From Gemmatimonadaceae bacterium (lineage in GTDB: Bacteria; Gemmatimonadota; Gemmatimonadetes; Gemmatimonadales; Gemmatimonadaceae): a DNA stretch of 5,322 nt. This document shows, one piece after another, positions 1 to 5,322 of this stretch. Both the position numbers and the translations under genes were made by a program. The notes under the pieces were generated by a model. That model searched no databases and was not told where the DNA came from. It saw nothing but the letters and a program-made list of their open reading frames with translations. The stretch is taken from positions 1-5,322 of the forward strand of contig JANWKK010000055.1 in the NCBI GenBank assembly GCA_025451425.1, read 5' to 3'. The first letter of the stretch is position 1, and the number at the start of each line of letters is the position of its first letter.

Positions 1-892
1 GCGTCCCAATAGTGTGATGCCCGCTGATTCCGACTTGTCCCGCGATCACACATCCGTCCTCGACACGAACCGATCCGGCGATTCCAACCTGCGCCATGAT
101 AAGGCACAATCGCCCGATGCGGACATTGTGCGCGATGTGCACCAGATTGTCGATCTTGGTCCCCGCGCCAATCACCGTATCATCGATACTGCCGCGATCG
201 ATCGTCGTATTCGCTCCGATCTCGACGTCGTCTTCGATGATGCAGCGGCCGACGTGCGGAATCTTCTCATGTCGGCCTTCGCGAAAGACATAGCCGAATC
301 CATCGGACCCGAGGCGCGCGCCGGCGTGAACGATCACGCGCTTGCCGACGACCGTTCCGCTGTACGCCGTCGTCGACGGATAGAAATGACAATCACTCGC
401 GATCTCCACGCCCGCGCCGATCACTGTATGCGAGTCGATGACAACGCGATCTCCGATCTGTGCTCCGTCACCGAGTACCGCGTAGGGTCCGATACTCAGG
501 CCGTCGCCGAGGCGAACGCCGCGACCGATTCTCGCGGTCGCATGAATACCCGGTTCGCCTTTGTGTGCTCGATAAAAGCGCGGGATAAGCGACAGCAGAG
601 CCTCATGAGGCTTTGCGACGACGATACGAGCGCCGGCACCACCGGGCGCTTCCGAGAGGTCGGGCGACACCAATACGACGCCGGCGCGAGAGCCGGCGAG
701 CAACGACACGTATTTCGGTGATGCGAGAAAGCTCAACTCGTCGCTGGCGGCGCGATCGAGTGGAGCAATGCGGCGCACCTTGGTGGAGGGATCGCCTACG
801 AGGAGGCCGCCGACCTCGGTCGCAATAACGTCAGCGGTGAGGACGACACCGCCCTCACCGCCGTTTTCGTGCGACGATGCCTCTCGACTCAC
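1..892 (-). CDS. lpxD: LpxD, UDP-3-O-acylglucosamine N-acyltransferase (3' end cut by window edge)
   Basis: LpxD transfers a (R)-3-hydroxyacyl chain from acyl carrier protein to the 2-amino group of UDP-3-O-acyl-glucosamine, the third step of lipid A synthesis, in the cytoplasm. I translated 297 codons by hand; the E. coli enzyme has about 341 residues, so roughly the last 40-50 are missing. The N-terminal uridine-binding domain spans about residues 18-110 (GGLLVGD at 28-34, SFLASPKY at 54-61). A left-handed beta helix of hexapeptide repeats follows from about 115 ([27 protein letters not shown]). The family motif GSDGFGY is at 195-201. HIAHNVRIG at 252-260 holds the expected catalytic histidine, H255, and GHHTIG at 291-296 is the second conserved histidine region. 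The start is GTG at 892, whose GTGA overlaps the skp TGA stop. No ATG, GTG or TTG lies in frame between it and the conserved domain. It adds about 15 Gly/Glu-rich residues before the usual start, and no good ribosome binding site is visible, so translational coupling to skp is likely. Confidence 0.96.
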   Translation of the reverse strand, partial: MSREASSHENGGEGGVVLTADVIATEVGGLLVGDPSTKVRRIAPLDRAASDELSFLASPKYVSLLAGSRAGVVLVSPDLSEAPGGAGARIVVAKPHEALLSLIPRFYRAHKGEPGIHATARIGRGVRLGDGLSIGPYAVLGDGAQIGDRVVIDSHTVIGAGVEIASDCHFYPSTTAYSGTVVGKRVIVHAGARLGSDGFGYVFREGRHEKIPHVGRCIIEDDVEIGANTTIDRGSIDDTVIGAGTKIDNLVHIAHNVRIGRLCLIMAQVGIAGSVRVEDGCVIAGQVGISGHHTIGT

Positions 893-1497
893 TGCGGCTT
901 TCGCGTCACACCGGCTGGTGCCGAGACCGGCGCGCCTGGCGTCCTGCCGGGCGTCGATGCAACGGTCTTGAGACGCGCGACGACGCGATCGGTGATATCG
1001 AGATTCTTGTCATATGACAGAATCAAGTTCGGATCGCCGGTGATGATCATCGAGTAACCATCTTCCAAGCGGATGTCGTCGAGAACTTTCTTTACTTGCT
1101 CCATGATCGGCGCCATCAGCTCGTTCTGGCGCTGCTGCGCCTGTTGCTGCAATTGCTGGTTTTTGGTCTGTAACTGCTCCTGCAGATCCCTGAGTGCCTT
1201 CTGCCTCGTCTCCTTCTGCGTTGCCGTGAGCGTCGGCTCCTGCTTCTGGTACGCCGCGAACATCGTGTTCAGCGAATCGCTCATCCGCTTCAGCTGATCG
1301 CCGTAAGCACGCGTCTCACGAGCATACGTGGATTCCGCTTGCGTCTTTCCCGGCGCGTTGTCGAGAAGCACTCCGACGTTGACGAACGCGATCTTGAATT
1401 GTGCGGGAGCAGATTGTGCGTGCGCGTTATGCGTAACACCCACAGCCAGGGTGAGCACAGCCAGCGTCGCACATGCCGTGCGGAAGAACGAAGACAT
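889..1497 (-). CDS. skp: Skp/OmpH-family periplasmic chaperone
   Basis: A 202-residue secreted protein of the Skp (OmpH) family. Family members form trimers that hold unfolded outer-membrane proteins in the periplasm and deliver them to BamA. Residues 1-27 look like a signal peptide: R6, a hydrophobic run from about 8 to 21, and an AHA cleavage site before Q28. The mature protein opens with the family's short beta strand ([18 protein letters not shown], about 34-51). A long charged, very glutamine-rich helical region follows (about 52-150), matching the coiled-coil tentacles of Skp. It ends with a second strand segment ([23 protein letters not shown]) that closes the body domain. The last 23 residues or so (180-202) form a Pro/Ala/Gly-rich tail with no counterpart in the 161-residue E. 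coli protein. The ATG at 1497 has a GGAG ribosome binding site 6 bases upstream. The gene starts 12 bases after the bamA stop and overlaps lpxD by 4 bases, so it is the middle gene of an operon. Sequence identity within this family is low, so the call rests on architecture plus neighbours. Confidence 0.93.
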   Translation of the reverse strand: MSSFFRTACATLAVLTLAVGVTHNAHAQSAPAQFKIAFVNVGVLLDNAPGKTQAESTYARETRAYGDQLKRMSDSLNTMFAAYQKQEPTLTATQKETRQKALRDLQEQLQTKNQQLQQQAQQRQNELMAPIMEQVKKVLDDIRLEDGYSMIITGDPNLILSYDKNLDITDRVVARLKTVASTPGRTPGAPVSAPAGVTRKPQ

Positions 1498-1503
1498 TGA
1501 AAA

Positions 1504-1508
1504 CTCCG
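1504..1508 (-). promoter_or_regulatory. Ribosome binding site of skp
   Basis: On the minus strand CGGAG lies 6 bases before the skp ATG at 1497, inside the 12-base bamA-skp spacer. It is a good Shine-Dalgarno match at normal spacing. It fixes the skp start and shows that this organism does use such sites, in contrast to the bamA and lpxD starts, which lack one. Confidence 0.75.
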
Positions 1509-1509
1509 A

Positions 1510-3933
1510 TTAGAAGATCTGTCCGAATTTGAAGTGCACCTGCCACTTGGGATCGCGCAGTCCCTCTGCATTCACACGATCGAGTCCGTACCCCAGATCG
1601 ACGCCGAGTGGTCCAAGCGGAGTGACGATCGAACCGCCCACGCCGATGCCGCGGAATAGCCGCGTTGGGTTGAAGTCCGAAGGCTTCGCCCAGAGGTTGC
1701 CGGCATCGTAGAACGCGTCCATGTACAGCATCTGATTGAAGCGCACGCCGAGCTCGGCGCTTTGCGTGTAGAACATGTCGCCGAACGAGGCGCGCGTCGC
1801 TGTGTACGAGCTCGTCTGCGGGATGTATCCGTTCGGCGTGATCGAGAATTCTTCGTAACCGCGCAGAGGCTCGCCGTACTGCACGCCGCCTAACGAGAAT
1901 GCCTGCGATACGAAGAATGGCCCAGGATCGCCGAACACACCGCCCATTCGCGTCGATAGCCCGAATACCAGCTTGATCGGCGACGAAAAAACATCACCCC
2001 CGCCGATGCTGGCGAGCGTCGCGTACGATCGCATCTCGGCCGTGTACCGCTGGAACGACGCGCTGCCGCCGAGCGGACCGCCATTGAATTGCGCCGAGAA
2101 CGATTGCTCCGTCCCCGACGATGGGAACGGCATGTCGAACCGCGTATCTCTCGTTATGGTCGCACCGACACTCGACCGGAAGCAGTTGTTGCACTGAATC
2201 GTCGAGACGAGTCCGGTGCCGCCATAACTCACTCTCTCGCCACCGTAATTGAGAAAGAGACGGGTGTATCGCGGCGAGCCGGGAACCGGAAGTCCAAACT
2301 GGATCTGGCCGCCAACGCGCTTGCTGCGGCCAAGGTTCGCGATGATGTATCGGGACTGGCTGTCGTACGCGTTGATCGTTCCTGAAATCTGCGACTGTCT
2401 GATGTTCGGATCAGTGTACGCGAGATTGAAGTCGTTGATGTATTGGCCGAACTGCCACTGCAGTGATCCCTTCTTGCACATGCCGAACAGATTCGGCTGT
2501 TCGAATCCAATGAATCCGCCGACGCCCACGCCCTGACCCACCGATGCACCGAAGTTCACATTCCCGGTTCGCTTTTCCTTCAGGTGGAAAACGATGTCGA
2601 CGTCGCCCTTGTCGTTAGGCCTCGTCTCCGGCGCGGGGAGTGGTGTCTCGAAGAATCCGAGGTTCGCGATGCTCTGGTAGCTTTGAATCAGGGCCTCACG
2701 GTTGAAGACGTCGCCCGGCACGACGAGGATCTGTTGGCGAACGCAATTCTCCGCCGTGATGTCGTTCCCCATGATCTCGACACGGTTCACGATTGCCGGC
2801 GCTCCCTCGCTGATCTCCCACCGCAAATTGACGGTCGGAACCGAGTCCTTACCGACCTTGATCCGCTCGATGACCGGTCTCACCTGCGCGTAGATGTATC
2901 CCTGGTTCGCGTACGCCTCCTGCACCTTCCCGGTCGCGTCGTCCCATTTGCTCTTGTCGAAGATCTCTACGCCATTGTCGTGGCGTTGGAACACGCCCTT
3001 CACCGTCTCGATCATTCCCTTCGTATGCTCACCGAAGGGATAGAAGCGCGCGATCTGCTCACTCGAGAAGACCTTCGCTCCAACGACCTCGAAGTCGCCA
3101 ATGTGATACTGCGGTCCCTCGGAGACGCCGATATCGACGAGTGCTTTGCCCCGGCTTCGATCGACGATCAGCGAGTCGCGCAACACCTGCGCGTCGATAA
3201 ATCCGCGCTCACTGTAAGCCTGTGGGATCCGTTCCGTCACGTCGCCCGCAAGCTTATCGGCGTCGTACTCTCCCTTCTGCCAGAACCAGAAGCCCTCGGG
3301 CTTGGTCTGCATTTTGGCGACGATCGTCTTGTCCGGGATCGCCTTATTGCCCTGAATGTCGACTCCCGATACGGAGAGGCGGCTCCCCTCACTTACGTGA
3401 AAAACGATCTTGAGCTGACCGTCGACCACGGTGGTGTCAACACGCACCTGTGCCAACGGATAGCCTTCCGCCTCGTACAGCGAGTCGATACGCCCGACCG
3501 AGCGCGCAACCGCATTGGGATCGACGGGTCTTCCAATGAGAAGATCAACTCGGTCCTTGACCGAGTTGATCGATAGGCGATCTGGACCCGTGACATCGAC
3601 GTCTTTCAGAACCGGACGTTCCTTGACGTCGAACGTTAGGATCGCTTTACCGTTCGCCGCGATGTTGCACGAAGTCTGAATGTCGTCGAACTGGCCAGTG
3701 GCGTAGAGGCCCTTGATCGCGCGCTGCAGCACGCCTGCGCTCAACGCAACGCCGGGCGAGATGCCGGCGTCGCCGCGCAGCATCGTTTCCGAGATGCGTT
3801 GGTTGCCATGAAACACTACGCTGTCCGGCGTTGCACAAGGCCCCTGACCGGACGTGTTTTGCTGCGACCAGGCTGGGACGGATGCGACGACGATCAGCCC
3901 AGCGGCCTGCAGCAGGCTGCGGTGTCGAATCAT
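1510..3933 (-). CDS. bamA: BamA, outer-membrane protein assembly factor (Omp85 family)
   Basis: BamA is the essential core of the complex that folds and inserts beta-barrel proteins into the outer membrane. With the ATG at 3933 it has 807 residues, close to the 810 of E. coli BamA. Residues 1-23 are a signal peptide (R3/R5, hydrophobic core 6-21, cleavage after AWS before Q24). Five POTRA domains follow at about 36-106, 108-182, 185-274, 275-379 and 380-455. Each opens with the usual strand (VDVTG, VDIQGNK, FEVVGAK, VEIMGN) and carries a helix ending in a G-F/Y motif (ATGQF, AEGYP, SERGF, ANQGY, NLGFF). The membrane barrel covers about 456-807. It contains the loop-6 motif LRGY (690-693), which matches the conserved (V/I)RGF of Omp85 proteins, and ends in the aromatic-rich strand WQVHFKFGQIF, the expected C-terminal beta signal. 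A GTG at 3948 would add five residues ahead of the signal peptide; ATG at 3933 gives a better signal sequence. Neither start has a recognisable Shine-Dalgarno site. Cysteines pair suggestively at 33/89 and 581/584. POTRA4 is about 25 residues longer than in E. coli. Confidence 0.97.
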   Translation of the reverse strand: MIRHRSLLQAAGLIVVASVPAWSQQNTSGQGPCATPDSVVFHGNQRISETMLRGDAGISPGVALSAGVLQRAIKGLYATGQFDDIQTSCNIAANGKAILTFDVKERPVLKDVDVTGPDRLSINSVKDRVDLLIGRPVDPNAVARSVGRIDSLYEAEGYPLAQVRVDTTVVDGQLKIVFHVSEGSRLSVSGVDIQGNKAIPDKTIVAKMQTKPEGFWFWQKGEYDADKLAGDVTERIPQAYSERGFIDAQVLRDSLIVDRSRGKALVDIGVSEGPQYHIGDFEVVGAKVFSSEQIARFYPFGEHTKGMIETVKGVFQRHDNGVEIFDKSKWDDATGKVQEAYANQGYIYAQVRPVIERIKVGKDSVPTVNLRWEISEGAPAIVNRVEIMGNDITAENCVRQQILVVPGDVFNREALIQSYQSIANLGFFETPLPAPETRPNDKGDVDIVFHLKEKRTGNVNFGASVGQGVGVGGFIGFEQPNLFGMCKKGSLQWQFGQYINDFNLAYTDPNIRQSQISGTINAYDSQSRYIIANLGRSKRVGGQIQFGLPVPGSPRYTRLFLNYGGERVSYGGTGLVSTIQCNNCFRSSVGATITRDTRFDMPFPSSGTEQSFSAQFNGGPLGGSASFQRYTAEMRSYATLASIGGGDVFSSPIKLVFGLSTRMGGVFGDPGPFFVSQAFSLGGVQYGEPLRGYEEFSITPNGYIPQTSSYTATRASFGDMFYTQSAELGVRFNQMLYMDAFYDAGNLWAKPSDFNPTRLFRGIGVGGSIVTPLGPLGVDLGYGLDRVNAEGLRDPKWQVHFKFGQIF
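3543..3571. repeat. Perfect 13-bp inverted repeat inside bamA
   Basis: GATCAACTCGGTC at 3543-3555 and its exact reverse complement GACCGAGTTGATC at 3559-3571 are separated by three bases. The transcript could form a 13-bp stem with a 3-base loop. It lies in the bamA codons for residues 121-131 (SINSVKDRVDL) at the start of POTRA2. There is no T-run after it on either strand, so it does not look like a normal intrinsic terminator. No role is established. Confidence 0.85.
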
Positions 3934-3937
3934 GGGC

Positions 3938-3945
3938 CAAATATA
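3938..3945 (-). promoter_or_regulatory. Candidate promoter -10/-7 element for bamA
   Basis: On the minus strand TATATTTG ends 4 bases before the bamA ATG. TATATT matches the sigma-70 -10 hexamer at 5 of 6 positions, and the whole octamer fits TAnnTTTG, the -7 consensus known from Bacteroidota. No convincing -35 (TTGACA) or -33 (TTTG) box sits at the right distance, because that stretch is occupied by the hairpin. If used, transcription would begin at or near the start codon. The region is locally AT-rich in a GC-rich window, which supports a regulatory role but does not prove it. Confidence 0.3.
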
Positions 3946-3948
3946 CAC

Positions 3949-3984
3949 AGAAACACGCCGGCCAGGTCCGCATGAACCTGGCCG
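3949..3984 (-). terminator. Hairpin with T-rich tail, probable clpC terminator
   Basis: Bases 3976-3984 and 3959-3967 pair perfectly over 9 bp (minus strand CGGCCAGGT and ACCTGGCCG) around an 8-base loop. On the minus strand the stem is followed by GCG and then the T-rich TGTTTCT. It lies 62 bases after the clpC stop and 25 bases before the bamA ATG. This is the form of an intrinsic terminator for clpC, though the T-tract is interrupted and starts three bases late. It could instead be a leader structure acting on bamA. On the plus strand no T-run follows. Confidence 0.5.
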
Positions 3985-4046
3985 AAATGCTTCTTAATCC
4001 CTAAAGAACAGGAGCCGACGCCGACGAGGGCGCAACCGCGTGGCGG

Positions 4047-5322
4047 CTAGGCCTTCGTCGTGCTCGTCATGACCCGAAAGCCCAATTTCGTCCCATCGGG
4101 TGTCACCTCCACCTCGATCTCGTCCCCCCGAGAGAACTCGCCCATCAGGATCTTCTCGGAGAGCGGATCCTCAATGTACTTCTGAATCGCCCTCTTCAAC
4201 GGACGAGCACCGTACGCCTCGTCGTAGCCTTGCGTCACGAGGAAGTCCGTGGCTGCATCCGTGAGCGTGAGCGTCAACTCCTCCTCGGCGAGACGCTTGC
4301 GAACATCCTTGAGTAGGATGCCAACGATCTGCGAAATGTGCTCGCGGCTGAGCGGATGGAAGACGATGACGTCGTCGAGTCGGTTCAGGAACTCCGGATT
4401 GAAGACGATCTTCAATTCCTCTCGGACCTTTTCCGCCATGCGATCGAAGCTGTGCATCGAATCGCCCGTCGAGAAGCCCAGCGTCTTCCCCTTGGTGAGA
4501 TCACGTGCGCCGACGTTCGACGTCATGATCACGACCGTGTTCTTGAAGTCGATCACCCGGCCGTAGTTGTCGGTGAGATGTCCCTCATCGAGCACCTGAA
4601 GCAAGATGTTGAACACATCCGGGTGCGCCTTCTCGATCTCATCGAGCAGGATCACTGCGTAGGGCTTCCGCCGAACCGCTTTCGTGAGCGTTCCTGAATC
4701 TTCGTAGCCGACGTACCCTGGTGGCGCGCCGATCAGCCGTGAAACCGAGAACTTTTCCATATACTCAGACATGTCGACACGGATGAGCGCTTGCTCATCG
4801 GCGAACAAAAACTTCGCCAGAGCGCGCGCCAGTTCCGTTTTCCCGACACCGGTCGGGCCTGAGAAAATAAATGAGCCGATCGGACGACGCGGATCCTTCA
4901 GACCCGCGCGGCTGCGGCGAATCGATCGCGAGATGGCCCGAATCGCCTCATCTTGCCCGATCACTGTGTGGTGCATCTCGTCTTCCATGCGCAACAGACG
5001 AGACGTCTCGGCTTCCTGGAGTCGTGTTACCGGTATGCCCGTCCACCGGCTGACGATAAACGCAATCTCCTCTTCGCCCAGCACCGGCCGGAACGACTGG
5101 CGCCGCTTTTCCCACTCCTCCTGCTTGCGGCGAATGTCGGTCTGCAGCTCGCGCTCTTTGTCTCGCAGCGACGCCGCGCGCTCGAAGTTCTGATCGCGCA
5201 CTGCGGCTTCCTTGTCTGAGTTCACCTTCTCGAGTTGCGCTTTTAGGTCCGCGACCTCAGGCGGTGGCGCCTGCGCGGCGAGCCGCGCCCGCGCTCCCGC
5301 TTCGTCGATCACATCGATCGCC
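4047..5322 (-). CDS. clpC: ClpC-type AAA+ unfoldase, C-terminal half (5' part cut by window edge)
   Basis: ClpC is a hexameric ATPase that unfolds proteins and threads them into the ClpP protease. The 424 codons seen are about half of a normal ClpC (roughly 810-850 residues). They begin at the end of the first ATPase domain ([14 protein letters not shown]). Numbering from the first visible codon, a middle domain with a UVR-like motif ([20 protein letters not shown], 37-56) separates this from ClpB, whose middle domain is a much longer coiled coil. The second ATPase domain follows: VIGQDEAI (120-127), Walker A GPTGVGKT (155-162), pore-loop motif APPGYVGYE (199-207), Walker B LLDEIEK (225-231), sensor-1 region MTSN (266-269), NPEFLNR with the likely arginine finger, and sensor-2 GARPLKR near the C-terminal D2-small domain. 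LGF at 281-283 sits where ClpA/ClpC proteins carry the ClpP-docking loop, so a ClpP partner is expected. The gene ends with TAG. All visible catalytic motifs are intact. ClpA is the main alternative, but the UVR motif argues against it. Confidence 0.93.
   Translation of the reverse strand, partial: AIDVIDEAGARARLAAQAPPPEVADLKAQLEKVNSDKEAAVRDQNFERAASLRDKERELQTDIRRKQEEWEKRRQSFRPVLGEEEIAFIVSRWTGIPVTRLQEAETSRLLRMEDEMHHTVIGQDEAIRAISRSIRRSRAGLKDPRRPIGSFIFSGPTGVGKTELARALAKFLFADEQALIRVDMSEYMEKFSVSRLIGAPPGYVGYEDSGTLTKAVRRKPYAVILLDEIEKAHPDVFNILLQVLDEGHLTDNYGRVIDFKNTVVIMTSNVGARDLTKGKTLGFSTGDSMHSFDRMAEKVREELKIVFNPEFLNRLDDVIVFHPLSREHISQIVGILLKDVRKRLAEEELTLTLTDAATDFLVTQGYDEAYGARPLKRAIQKYIEDPLSEKILMGEFSRGDEIEVEVTPDGTKLGFRVMTSTTKA

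Noticed and set aside
601..610. Palindrome CCTCATGAGG in lpxD
   Set aside because: A single 10-base palindrome is expected by chance, and it lies in ordinary coding sequence.
679..698. A 7-bp inverted repeat (CGCCGGC and GCCGGCG) within lpxD
   Set aside because: It is short, purely GC, and inside a coding region that encodes a normal LpxD segment. Such repeats are frequent by chance in GC-rich DNA.
14..721. A 235-codon open frame on the plus strand, antisense to lpxD
   Set aside because: It is in the same codon-aligned antisense phase as above, opposite a clear LpxD. The peptide is Arg/Asp-rich and repetitive because it mirrors the hexapeptide repeats.
2584..3576. A 330-codon open frame on the plus strand, antisense to bamA
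   Set aside because: Its codons are the exact complements of bamA codons. In that phase antisense stops arise only from TTA, CTA or TCA in bamA, which are rare in GC-rich genes, so a long open frame is expected. The bamA side has full family motifs; the antisense peptide shows no recognisable fold.
3647..3973. A minus-strand open frame starting in the intergenic hairpin loop and running out of frame into bamA (108 codons)
   Set aside because: The peptide is low-complexity Arg/Ala-rich without motifs, and it overlaps the bamA signal peptide and POTRA1. A regulatory upstream frame is possible, but nothing in the sequence supports it beyond the ATG.
3934..4046. Possible small RNA or extra gene in the clpC-bamA gap
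   Set aside because: Apart from the hairpin and the TATATTTG element I see no promoter, tRNA-like fold or reading frame with a ribosome binding site in these 113 bases.
4338..4697. A 119-codon plus-strand open frame opposite the Clp ATPase
   Set aside because: It is codon-aligned antisense to strongly conserved ClpC sequence, with no independent start signal or motif.
1..5322. Mobile element, CRISPR array, toxin-antitoxin or defence gene
   Set aside because: No transposase or integrase motifs, no spaced direct repeats and no terminal inverted repeats were seen. Housekeeping genes fill almost the whole window, and composition looks even throughout.

Overview
The window looks like an ordinary chromosomal segment from a GC-rich, diderm (outer-membrane, LPS-bearing) bacterium. 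All four genes lie on the minus strand, so transcription runs from high to low coordinates. In that order they are: the C-terminal half of a ClpC-type AAA+ unfoldase (cut by the right edge), a complete BamA, a complete Skp/OmpH-family chaperone, and LpxD (cut by the left edge). LpxD and BamA require a diderm lipid A producer. The UVR-bearing ClpC-type ATPase beside a bamA-skp-lpxD cassette, and the style of the BamA sequence, suggest Gemmatimonadota or a relative in the wider FCB neighbourhood. That placement is an inference from gene content and has not been tested by search.

Layout: 1-892 lpxD (3' end missing); 889-1497 skp, whose stop overlaps the lpxD GTG start by 4 bases; 1510-3933 bamA, ending 12 bases before skp, which has a clear GGAG ribosome binding site; 3934-4046 an intergenic gap of 113 bases; 4047-5322 clpC (5' part missing). 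The gap holds a 9-bp-stem hairpin followed by T-rich sequence and a TATATTTG element directly before the bamA start. This fits an end of the clpC transcript and a separate bamA-skp-lpxD operon.

The three cassette genes serve envelope building. Skp escorts unfolded outer-membrane proteins through the periplasm, BamA folds and inserts them, and LpxD adds the second acyl chain to the lipid A precursor in the cytoplasm. The Clp ATPase belongs to cytoplasmic protein quality control and is probably a separate unit.

I found no previously undescribed system, mobile element, CRISPR array or RNA gene. The features most worth a second look are a perfect 13-bp inverted repeat inside the bamA coding sequence, the hairpin and possible leaderless start ahead of bamA, and a CxxC motif in a predicted surface loop of BamA.
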